Source of the DNA: an uncultured Eubacteriales bacterium
GTDB taxonomy: Bacteria > Bacillota > Clostridia > Oscillospirales > CAG-382
NCBI GenBank assembly: GCA_900546385.1
Contig: URCT01000073.1
Coordinates: forward strand, 1 to 13,041
Reading direction: 5' to 3'
DNA: 13,041 bases
Part shown: positions 7,501-13,041 of the stretch, piece by piece
Position numbering within the stretch: position 1 is the stretch's first letter
Layout: the number at the start of each line of letters is the position of its first letter
Translations under genes and position numbers: made by a program
The notes under the pieces: generated by a model
The model's database searches: none
What the model was told of the DNA's origin: nothing
The model's input: only the letters and a program-made list of their open reading frames with translations

Positions 7501-9024
7501 CGAACCGTAAGCCTTCTTGCCGAAATCCTTCCACACAGTCGGATTCGGATTGGAGGCATCGTATTCTTCTTCATAGAAAATGACTGCATATTCGTTGACA
7601 GAGAAGACAGCATACAAGGAGGTGTTCTGCGTAATGCGCTTGGTGGACAAATCGAACTTGGTGCCGTCCTTCAGCGTCCACTCATTTAGGAAGGTATAGC
7701 CTTCTTTTTCAGGTGCCGGACTGGGGCTTGCCGCCGTGCTGTTATAGGCAATTTCCTGGGTAGCAAACGGCGTTGTGTCCGTTGTATTCAAATAGAACGA
7801 AACAATCGGATTTTTTTCAAATACAGCATAGAGGGAGAAGCTTGCGTTAATCTTGGTATTTTCGATATCGAACGCTTCGCCGCCCTTGGTGCGCGACCAA
7901 TGTATAAAGGTGTAATGCTCCTTGGTCGGGTCGGTCGGTTTGTTCATGGTAGAACCGGATTTGACGGTCTGCTTGTCGAGTTCGGTACCATCATCGTCGC
8001 GAAGAGTGATCGTGTAGAAGGTGGTCTTGCTGCCACCGCCGCCGCCACCGCCGCCGGTCGAGCCGCCGGTCGTGGTTTCGGGCTTCTTCAAGAAGGTTGC
8101 CGGTGTGATCTCATCGAGTCTCTTAAACGGCGGATCGGTGCGGTAGTTATTGAAGTTGACCGTACCGTTGAGGTCATAGATAACGACCTTTTCGCCGACC
8201 GTCACCGACTTGAAGGTAACCTTGCCTTCACCGCCGCGCGCAAGCACGCGACCGTTTACGTTGACGGAAGCCAAATCGAAATCGCCGTCTGCAACGCCGT
8301 CCGCGATAACGACATCGCCGTTCACGGTGACATTTTCAAGGTGAACGCCCGGAACGCGGATCATCACAGAACCGTTTTCGGGAACCTGCGAATAATAGCC
8401 GGGAGCGTCGATATACATCTTGAAGATGTTGTGGAACACCTGTGCAAGCTCGGCACGGGTGATGTTATCCTGCGGGCGGAACGAGCCGTCCGGATAACCG
8501 TTGATATAGCTTTTTTCGACCATACCGATGATACCGTTTTTCGCCCAAGAGTTTATTTTGCCGGCATCGGTGAATTTGTCGAGTGCCTGTTCGTTCGTAC
8601 CCGAAATGCAGAGAACTCTCGCCAAAACAAGGAACACCTGCTCACGGGTTATGTACGAATTCGGGTCAAACGTGGTATCGCTTGTACCGGTAATGGCACC
8701 CATCTGATAAGCCTTGGCAACCGGTTCATAGAACCAATCGTCGGCCTTCACATCGGTGATCTTTGAAAGATCCGCCATTCTGGTTGCGCCGAAGGCACGT
8801 GTGATAAAGGCGGCGAGTTCCGCACGGGTAAGTGCCTTATCGGGTTCGATAAGCTTGCTTTCGTTGCCGATATAAAGCCCGTTTTCGACAGCGGCGGTCA
8901 TTGCATCCTTTGACCAACCGAACGGAAAATCGAGGAAATCGGCTACGCTTGCTGCAAAGGCTGCCGGCTGCAATACCATAATCATGACAAGCAATGCCGC
9001 AAGCACGCGTTTGAATTTTTTCAT
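4537..9024 (-). CDS. Giant SLH-domain surface protein with beta-helix segment, multiple Listeria-Bacteroides repeats and long helical C-terminus (1495 aa)
   Basis: Probably the main structural or adhesive protein of this operon. A signal peptide (MKKFKRV, hydrophobic core, AFAA near 22-25) is followed by three SLH domains: about 28-78 (ALTRAELAAFI), 88-138 (YITREQVFLVL) and 150-202 (NGYPDGSF, NITRAELAQVF). Residues about 219-292 hold short alternating valine-rich strands (ENVTVNGDVVIADGV, NVNGRVLARGG) like the beta-helical segment found after SLH domains in other Clostridia surface proteins. A Gly linker (320-331) leads to six clear Flg_new/InlB B-type repeats at about 335-403, 406-475, 478-557, 562-627, 630-700 and 707-777, and a divergent seventh to about 885. 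Residues about 885-1495 are an acidic, largely helical region I do not recognise. There is no LPXTG motif or C-terminal anchor, so attachment is by SLH. An AGGAAGGAAGGA-rich leader precedes the ATG, 33 bases after the upstream stop. Confidence 0.93.
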   Translation of the reverse strand: MKKFKRVLAALLVMIMVLQPAAFAASVADFLDFPFGWSKDAMTAAVENGLYIGNESKLIEPDKALTRAELAAFITRAFGATRMADLSKITDVKADDWFYEPVAKAYQMGAITGTSDTTFDPNSYITREQVFLVLARVLCISGTNEQALDKFTDAGKINSWAKNGIIGMVEKSYINGYPDGSFRPQDNITRAELAQVFHNIFKMYIDAPGYYSQVPENGSVMIRVPGVHLENVTVNGDVVIADGVADGDFDLASVNVNGRVLARGGEGKVTFKSVTVGEKVVIYDLNGTVNFNNYRTDPPFKRLDEITPATFLKKPETTTGGSTGGGGGGGGSKTTFYTITLRDDDGTELDKQTVKSGSTMNKPTDPTKEHYTFIHWSRTKGGEAFDIENTKINASFSLYAVFEKNPIVSFYLNTTDTTPFATQEIAYNSTAASPSPAPEKEGYTFLNEWTLKDGTKFDLSTKRITQNTSLYAVFSVNEYAVIFYEEEYDASNPNPTVWKDFGKKAYGSEIKESEFPEAPASPDPAKSFKGWTVNGGTEFVTYPYTVGLVNKFYPVFSDKETFKVTFYVDGTEFASKTVFDGDAVTAVTAPDKTGYTFKHWSETENGKTAFDFSKGITKDAKLYAVYDKNTYEVIFYKDTAGTDVMLTDTVAFEDTVAEPTDKPTAPEGYYFAHWALKGDTAAVTFPYAITAKTEFVPIFKSLTPSENVTVTFIVDGTTVKTVTFTKGTAIGAANMPENPTKEHYTFEGWFTKENGEGTQVTAATVVTEDMTVYAFLKAELLTVSFYDVTRFDNGDDPLLKVLNIPYNTSVNELLASDPDITLPANAKTEGFKRNATVARIYGTLGVDTTHIIPNSWWVINGGAWEKFDMDAPVTANVKVYDNVKEVKLIVGMSRLSTIPLTVYANYDENTRAIDTVKDALFISESTVKTALNGDAGKKVLEQMVNRGVIDNAKDKNIRNVHRYVKLVSVIGEANIRKMIGEVIDDSISSDDSKQYIYDYIREYMGKIKADQDKAVTILTPVFNDLLAGHAADKFRAVLQSIVDDALAPGAVTIGTSVDEATIRKIVEFIADDANAAYRDELTDTMFNSLDGQTLIDIAADLGQTTADTRSKYVDQLIAELCDSNGTEVTVTEDRLFMFEPIYKMLSTHGWDFFEAKIPERAKALLPLADIKKLFDRHYDPYVNGMKTAMESAKADPTATFYIGNGVQVDINPISDVLTPMLNYVKDMKAYAEGKAPTVTKEAFIKYYPYYEKNPFKDAYEEFMETEKWVSGTDNGYTTELSGYKLYSFDVYYDILKALAVVMDDTMSWYYDDANVPAADREDVFAIAEDKVLAVANMLDRFLVDYAVNGIPTTLTDLCLDIENDPTMIEIIKKLGVEKYLEKLEDNATAGKVYDTVYDKINARFGARIDAILDRLYKSKLNRYYDDAEYQKGKEILHGLFTNKVDEQYTVDTIFDNFLGGADQKEEEFNGITIELLRHIFYSVERIENMHAELEG
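6788..7931 (-). repeat. Near-identical 25-base words in repeats 1 and 6 of the giant SLH gene
   Basis: Bases 6788-6812 and 7907-7931 are identical except at one position. Both encode PTKEHYTF at the end of the linker strand of a Listeria-Bacteroides repeat (residues 366-373 and 739-746). The other repeats in between are much more diverged. This suggests recent duplication or gene conversion between these two modules. Confidence 0.7.
8032..8066 (-). repeat. Gly-rich linker-coding simple repeat
   Basis: GGC/GGT codons encode a GGSTGGGGGGGGS linker between the SLH/beta-helix part and the first Listeria-Bacteroides repeat of the giant SLH protein. It is the counterpart of the linker in the 596-residue protein. 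Confidence 0.6.
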
Positions 9025-9057
9025 GGGTTTTCCTTCCTTCCTGTGCTGTTTATCATT

Positions 9058-10059
9058 TTATTTATATAAGCTGATGTAATACGCCTTTTTGAGTTCTTTT
9101 TCATTCTTATAGGCACTGTTAATGGCATCGACGAGTGAGGTGTCCTTGCCGTTTTCCTTCATCAGTGCGCTAAGCTCATCCGTCACAGCCTTGACCTGTG
9201 CGTCGCATTGCGCTTCAAGCCCGGCCACATATCCCATATTGTCCGACACGATCTTGGCCTTGGTTGCAGTGGTGTGCTGTTCCTTGGGAAGAGCCTTGTA
9301 GGAAGCAATGATGTTGGATTCAAATGTGGAGAGCGTCGATGTGAAGTTTGCCTTGATGACGTAAATCTTCGCCACAAGCTCGGAAACCTTTTTGTTGTAT
9401 TCCTCCTCCGAAAGCTTTGCAGTGCCATTCGGAGAGGTTATTTCCGTCTGAGGCGAAAACGTGCCTTGCGTCGTTGAAGAGGCCGGATCTTTTGTCTGCG
9501 TCGAACCGGAGGTCTTGCCGCCGGACGTATTCTTGCCGCCGGAGGGATTATTTCCGGAGCTTGGCGTTTTGCCGGACGCATGTCCCGTCTGTCCGCCGGA
9601 GGCTTGAGAAGAATCTTTGCCGGTTCCGCTTGCGGGATCTTTGGACGAAGTGTCGGTCGAGCCGGTCGTTTTGCCATCGGCAGAATCGGCGTTATCGCCC
9701 TTTTCGTCATCCGCAGGCGTTTCCGAACCGGAGTCCGGGTCGGCAGTGCCGTTGCTTGCATCGGTCAGGCTGTCGTAGATGATAGCCTCGATTTCTTCTT
9801 GGCTGAGGTCTCCGTTGTTGAGCTTGTTGAAATCATCTTCGGAAACGTTCATGCCGGCATCGGAAAGCGCGTTTTTGGTTTGCTTTTGGGTTTCTTGAAT
9901 CATCTCGCCGATTTCACCGGTATCGGTGGTCAAACCGCGCCACAAAGCCTTGATGTTGTCGCGATAGACAAAAATCACGCCGAAAATGATTGCAAGAATG
10001 AGGATTAGCAGTGTCAGAAGGATACGGGCACGAACGGGTTTCGTGCTTTTTTTCTCCAT
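9058..10059 (-). CDS. Single-pass membrane protein with low-complexity spacer and helical outer domain (333 aa)
   Basis: First gene of the surface operon; no family recognised. The start chosen is the ATG at 10059, because AAAGGAGG (10066-10073) lies 6 bases upstream. An in-frame ATG at 10104 lacks a ribosome site and would add 15 residues. From the chosen start: a short basic cytoplasmic end (MEKKSTKPVRAR), one membrane helix at about 13-32 (LLTLLILILAIIFGVIFVY), an acidic helical stretch with IGEMIQETQKQTKNALSDAG (49-68), then a spacer of more than 100 residues rich in Ser, Gly, Thr, Lys, Asp and Pro (about 100-214). Last comes a charged helical domain (215-333) ending KAYYISLYK. The positive-inside rule places the C-terminus outside. 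The spacer is long enough to cross the wall, so a membrane-to-S-layer tether or assembly factor is a reasonable inference given that two SLH genes follow. Its own cargo or partner is unknown. Confidence 0.85.
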   Translation of the reverse strand: MEKKSTKPVRARILLTLLILILAIIFGVIFVYRDNIKALWRGLTTDTGEIGEMIQETQKQTKNALSDAGMNVSEDDFNKLNNGDLSQEEIEAIIYDSLTDASNGTADPDSGSETPADDEKGDNADSADGKTTGSTDTSSKDPASGTGKDSSQASGGQTGHASGKTPSSGNNPSGGKNTSGGKTSGSTQTKDPASSTTQGTFSPQTEITSPNGTAKLSEEEYNKKVSELVAKIYVIKANFTSTLSTFESNIIASYKALPKEQHTTATKAKIVSDNMGYVAGLEAQCDAQVKAVTDELSALMKENGKDTSLVDAINSAYKNEKELKKAYYISLYK

Positions 10060-10132
10060 AGTCAGCCTCCTTTGTGATCTCGGGACGGTCTTAACAAAAG
10101 GCACAGTTCCACAAGATATTTATACAGCTATT

Positions 10133-10161
10133 ATTATACCTTTGGAAAGAGTTTTTGTCAA
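10133..10161 (-). promoter_or_regulatory. Consensus sigma-A promoter of the surface operon
   Basis: On the minus strand a perfect TTGACA (10161-10156), a 17-base spacer and a perfect TATAAT (10138-10133). The expected start near 10126 gives a leader of about 67 bases before the ATG at 10059. Consensus at all 12 positions implies strong, largely constitutive transcription, as expected for abundant surface-layer proteins. Confidence 0.9.
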
Positions 10162-10356
10162 GACTTTTTGCACAGGAAATCGAAAAGTTACGCCGATGTT
10201 TTTGGAAAACAAACCAAAAACTTCCGGACATCCGCCGCTTTTCGACAAATATAAGACGAACGCAGGCGTAAAATGTTCCCATACGTCCAAAGCTTAAGAA
10301 AATTTTAATAATCGACTTTTCGTTTTCAGCCTCTGTACACATCTTTGTTTGCAGAC
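10162..10356. other. Intergenic region without a convincing gene
   Basis: This A+T-rich stretch lies between the surface-operon promoter and the terminator of the acetyltransferase gene. An 8-bp inverted repeat, GTTTTTGG (10198-10205) with CCAAAAAC (10214-10221), is present but has no obvious role. An 83-codon minus-strand frame crosses the region and the promoter; its composition is not protein-like and I do not call it. Confidence 0.5.
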
Positions 10357-10393
10357 AAAAAAACGGCGAACTCCGTTTTTTCGGAATTCACCG
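10357..10393 (-). terminator. Intrinsic terminator of the transporter-acetyltransferase operon
   Basis: On the minus strand a 12-bp stem (10393-10382 with 10375-10364, including two G-U pairs) closes an AAAAAA loop and is followed directly by seven T residues (10363-10357). It lies 26 bases after the GNAT stop codon. Confidence 0.88.
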
Positions 10394-10419
10394 CTCACGC
10401 TGTTCGAAATTGCCGCTCC

Positions 10420-10953
10420 TTACGGCAGAAACTGATATGCCACGCGCTCTGCACCGCTTTCGAGCCAAATCACGCCGCAATAGACAAAGCCCTGCTTTTC
10501 GAGCATTTTGCGCATGGGAACATTGCCTGTATGCGTATCGATCCGAATGCCGCCGGTCAAGTTTTCCCTTGCAGCTTTTGCCTTGACAAAATCCATGATT
10601 TCGGCACTGATGCTTTTGCCGCCATCGGCAAAATGCGCCGAGCGTCTTGCATCAGGCGATACAGTAATGCGATGCACGGTGGCATACGGTTTATCCGAAC
10701 GCCATGCGCCGTCGATTTTCCGATAGGTCGGCTCGGGTCGGGTCATGCACATAAAGGTCGCCGCGATATGCCCATCACACAAAACCACATAGCTTTCACC
10801 GTGAGAAACATCGGCACGGATATTGCTTTCAAACGGATAGCCGTCCTGCCATTGATCGATGCCGAGAGCCGCCATGGTTTGGCGCGCCTTGTCAAAAAGC
10901 GTCATAACGGCAGGAATGTCAGCATAAGCGGTTTTACGGATTTCGGTGATCAT
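10420..10953 (-). CDS. GNAT-family N-acetyltransferase
   Basis: A 177-residue protein that would transfer an acetyl group from acetyl-CoA to an amine; the substrate is unknown. Family features: IRKTAYADIPAVMTLFDKAR at the N-terminus, ATVHRITVSPDAR as the strand-4 region, and the C-terminal IRIDTHTGNVPMRKMLEKQG (137-156) followed by FVYCGVIWL and ERVAYQFL. The pyrophosphate-binding loop, normally R/Q-x-x-G-x-G/A, is unusual: after SPDARR comes SAHFADGGKSIS, a few residues longer than the common form and without a clean match. The gene starts 23 bases after the transporter stop with AAGGGAAG upstream, so it is co-transcribed with it, and ends before a strong terminator. The physiological link to phosphate transport is not evident. 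Confidence 0.88.
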   Translation of the reverse strand: MITEIRKTAYADIPAVMTLFDKARQTMAALGIDQWQDGYPFESNIRADVSHGESYVVLCDGHIAATFMCMTRPEPTYRKIDGAWRSDKPYATVHRITVSPDARRSAHFADGGKSISAEIMDFVKAKAARENLTGGIRIDTHTGNVPMRKMLEKQGFVYCGVIWLESGAERVAYQFLP

Positions 10954-10976
10954 ACGTTTTCTTCCCTTTTATTATA

Positions 10977-12731
10977 TTATCCTTCCACAAGCGGATATTT
11001 TGCAAGATAGTCTTCATAATGCTCTTTGAAGGAAGCATCGTCTTTTTTGATATGGCTGAGATATTCGTGCATATCCAAGCTGTGATGTGCGATCTCGATG
11101 ATACAGCCGGCAATGTTGGAGCAATGGTCGGAAACGCGTTCCAGATTGTTGAGCAAATCGGACAGCACAAAGCCCAGCTCGATGGTGCATTCGTTTTTCT
11201 GCAAACGTTCGATATGACGGGTTTTGATACGCGCCTTCAAGCTGTCCACCACCTGCTCGAGCGGCTCGACGAGCGCGGCATTTTCCATATTGTCCTCCGA
11301 CAAAGCCGACACCGTCAAGCGGATGATTTCGCGTTCGGCGTTGCAGATCGTTTCCAGCTCTTTAATGGCCTTTTCGGAGAATTTCAATTCTTTATCGCGC
11401 ATTTCCTCCATGGATTCCGCGATGTTGACGGCATGGTCGGACAGCCGTTCCAAATCGCCGATGATATGCAGCAGTTTGGAGACCTCTAAGCTGTCATGAT
11501 CGGAAAGACTGCAGCCGCTGATTTTGACAAGATAGGTTCCGAGCTTGTCCTCGTACATATCGCCGCGCGCTTCGCCTTCACGCACGGTTTTGCCGACAGC
11601 TTCGGTGTAGCCGTCCCGAATCAAATCAAACGCCGCATACAATGTTTCACCGGCCTCGACGGCCATCTGCTTTTCGACATCTTTAGAACGCTGGATGGCA
11701 ACCGGCGGCGTCACAAGCAGACGCTCGTCGAGAAGCTCATCCTTCTCTTTTTCCTTGCTGTCACGCACGGTCAAGCAAGCAAGCTTTTCAAGCTGTTTGG
11801 TAAAGGGCATGAGCATGGCAAGCGCGATGAGCTTGAACACGGTATGGATCACGGCAATGCTGAGCGCCGTTGCCGGCCGCGTCAGAATTTCGGATGGCAA
11901 AAAGGCTTTCACGGCATAAAACACAAGCAGTAAAACGCTTGCCGCAATCACATTGAAATACAAATGGATAAAGGCGGCGCGTTTAGCGTTTTTGTTTGCG
12001 CCGACCGAAGAAATGAGCGCACTGACGCACGTACCGATGTTCTGTCCCATGATGATCGGAATGGCCGTGCCGTTGGCAATGGTTCCGGTAAAGGTAAGTG
12101 CCTGCAGAATACCGACCGATGCGGAGGAAGACTGCACGATTGCCGTGATGACCGTTCCGGCAAGCACGCCCAAAATCGGCTGTTCAAACACGGTAAGCAC
12201 GCGGATAAAGGCCGGATTGTCCTTCAAAGGTGCGACCGAATCGGACATCATTTCCATACCGAACATCAATACGGAAAAGCCGAGCAAAATCAAGCCGACA
12301 TCCTTCTTTTTGCGATCCTTGACGAACATATAAAGAATCACGCCGATCAAAGCAAGCACCGGTGTAAAATTATCCGGCTTAAGCATACTTAAAAAGACGT
12401 TATCGCTTTGCAAGCTGGTGAGCGACAGCAGCCACGAGGTGACCGAGGTGCCGAGGTTTGCGCCCATAATGACGCCGACAGCCTGTCCGAGCGTCATCAC
12501 GCCGGAGTTGACAAAGCCGACGACCATCACGGTGGTGGCCGAGGACGATTGAATGACGGCGGTGATGCCGAGGCCCAAAAGGAAGCCCTTGAATTTATTG
12601 GACGTCAAGCGCGCAAGCAATGTTTTCAAGCGGCTTCCGGCCTTTTTTTCAAGTGCTTCGCCCATAACGTTCATACCGAACAAAAACAAGGCAAGTCCGC
12701 CGATCAACATCAGCACATTGGTTAATTCCAC
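10977..12731 (-). CDS. Na+/phosphate cotransporter-family protein with C-terminal PhoU domain
   Basis: A 584-residue membrane protein of the bacterial NptA/YjbB-like (SLC34-related) family that moves inorganic phosphate with sodium; some members export phosphate. Two inverted membrane repeats each carry the hallmark QSSSA: QSSSATTVMVVGF at 61-73 and QSSSASVGILQAL at 200-212, with GANLGTSVTSW and GQNIGTCVSALI following each. A cytoplasmic PhoU-like domain covers about 350-575, with helical metal-binding boxes DLERLSDHAVNIAE (426-439) and NLERVSDHCSNIA (529-541). The length is normal for the family. The start is a GTG (12731-12729) with GAGGAG about 6 bases upstream; no better ATG was seen. It heads a two-gene unit with the GNAT gene. 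No Pho box could be recognised upstream. Confidence 0.94.
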   Translation of the reverse strand: MELTNVLMLIGGLALFLFGMNVMGEALEKKAGSRLKTLLARLTSNKFKGFLLGLGITAVIQSSSATTVMVVGFVNSGVMTLGQAVGVIMGANLGTSVTSWLLSLTSLQSDNVFLSMLKPDNFTPVLALIGVILYMFVKDRKKKDVGLILLGFSVLMFGMEMMSDSVAPLKDNPAFIRVLTVFEQPILGVLAGTVITAIVQSSSASVGILQALTFTGTIANGTAIPIIMGQNIGTCVSALISSVGANKNAKRAAFIHLYFNVIAASVLLLVFYAVKAFLPSEILTRPATALSIAVIHTVFKLIALAMLMPFTKQLEKLACLTVRDSKEKEKDELLDERLLVTPPVAIQRSKDVEKQMAVEAGETLYAAFDLIRDGYTEAVGKTVREGEARGDMYEDKLGTYLVKISGCSLSDHDSLEVSKLLHIIGDLERLSDHAVNIAESMEEMRDKELKFSEKAIKELETICNAEREIIRLTVSALSEDNMENAALVEPLEQVVDSLKARIKTRHIERLQKNECTIELGFVLSDLLNNLERVSDHCSNIAGCIIEIAHHSLDMHEYLSHIKKDDASFKEHYEDYLAKYPLVEG

Positions 12732-12790
12732 AAGCTCTCCTCACTTTTCCTTTTACAGCTGTCTTAAATGCATACTCTCACACAATATTC

Positions 12791-12796
12791 ATTATA
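12791..12796 (-). promoter_or_regulatory. Possible -10 element upstream of the phosphate transporter
   Basis: TATAAT on the minus strand, about 60 bases before the GTG start. No acceptable -35 lies 16-18 bases upstream and no TG extension is present, so the site may need an activator or may be fortuitous in this A+T-rich gap. Confidence 0.35.
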
Positions 12797-12871
12797 AGAG
12801 AAGACTATTCGTTTTAATATCGTATTTGGGTTAAAGCTTTATTAAATTTATGTAAAATCACCGGTTTTTAT

Positions 12872-13039
12872 TCAAGAAAAAAAACATAGCACAACCAAAA
12901 TCAAAGAGTTCAGCCAAATCGAAACTGCGGCCGAAACCGCGTTCGAAACCGTCACACAAGCATAAAAAGAGCCGCTCACGGCGGCAAAAACGGCATTGAC
13001 ATATTGGAACTTTTGTTTTATAGCCGGAAGTAATTCCGG
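12872..13039 (-). CDS. Possible C-terminal end of a hydrophobic protein (partial at right edge)
   Basis: An open frame of 55 codons enters from the right edge and stops at TGA (12874-12872). The last 40 residues contain AVFAAVSGSFYACVTVSNAV and IWLNSLILVVLCFF, which look like one or two membrane segments close to the terminus. No homology is recognised. It would be the gene upstream of the phosphate transporter, with 140 bases between. The other minus frames either stop at once or give a less protein-like sequence. A short GC stem with a T-rich tail (12971-12985) lies inside it, which argues slightly against coding. Confidence 0.35.
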   Translation of the reverse strand, partial: PELLPAIKQKFQYVNAVFAAVSGSFYACVTVSNAVSAAVSIWLNSLILVVLCFFS

Positions 13040-13041
13040 CA

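Noticed and set aside
5494..7689. Plus-strand open frame of 731 codons antisense to the giant SLH gene
   Set aside because: It mirrors the codon pattern of the real gene, lacks a ribosome site and known motifs, and its translation has the Arg/Val/Ile-rich composition typical of antisense shadows. The minus strand gives a signal peptide and clear domains.
7900..8766. Plus-strand open frame of 288 codons antisense to the SLH and beta-helix region
   Set aside because: It is a shadow of a region where the minus strand shows three SLH domains with intact TRAE boxes.
10060..10104. Upstream ATG as start of the membrane protein
   Set aside because: AAAGGAGG sits just before the ATG at 10059, and the promoter would leave only about 22 leader bases, without a ribosome site, before the ATG at 10104.
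10198..10221. 8-bp inverted repeat GTTTTTGG/CCAAAAAC as an operator or terminator
   Set aside because: It is A/T-rich with no adjacent T run, and it lies upstream of the -35 with no further support.
10091..10342. Minus-strand 83-codon frame between the acetyltransferase and the surface operon
   Set aside because: It covers the consensus promoter, has no ribosome site and is not protein-like in composition.
12971..12985. GC-rich 5-bp stem with a T-rich minus-strand tail as a terminator
   Set aside because: The stem is too short to be convincing, and it lies inside the possible partial reading frame.

Overview
The window looks like a piece of a Gram-positive bacterial genome, most likely a Clostridia-type Firmicute from a gut or similar community. 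The signs are S-layer homology (SLH) surface proteins, strong AGGAGG-type ribosome binding sites, a consensus sigma-A promoter, intrinsic terminators, and an AraC regulator divergent from an alpha-galactosidase. Nothing in the sequence fixes the species.

Left end (1-1686, minus strand): one uninterrupted reading frame starts as a GH27 alpha-galactosidase and changes, in frame at about 1095-1113, into the middle of an MMPL/RND-family membrane exporter that runs off the left edge. Both halves are cut at internal points of their families. Third-position G+C jumps from about half to nearly all at the join. The simplest reading is an artificial or recombinational junction between two unrelated sequences. 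An AraC-family activator (1857-2630, plus strand) is divergent from the galactosidase. The shared 170-bp region carries back-to-back promoters and three TGTATC copies that could be its operators.

Centre (2674-10059, minus strand): a three-gene cell-surface operon driven by a perfect TTGACA-N17-TATAAT promoter at 10133-10161. It encodes, in order, a single-pass membrane protein with a long low-complexity spacer and a helical outer domain; a 1495-residue SLH protein with a beta-helix-like segment, six or seven Listeria-Bacteroides (Flg_new/InlB B-type) repeats and a helical C-terminal region of about 600 residues; and a 596-residue SLH protein with three such repeats and a short helical C-terminus. 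A 15-bp perfect hairpin separates the two SLH genes, and a bidirectional terminator closes the operon against the convergent araC-type gene. The inferred job is an S-layer or outer-wall scaffold with a membrane tether.

Right end (10357-13041, minus strand): a Na+/phosphate cotransporter-family protein with a C-terminal PhoU domain (GTG start), followed after 23 bases by a GNAT acetyltransferase and a strong intrinsic terminator. At the right edge is a possible C-terminal fragment of a hydrophobic protein. No RNA genes, insertion sequences or CRISPR arrays were seen.
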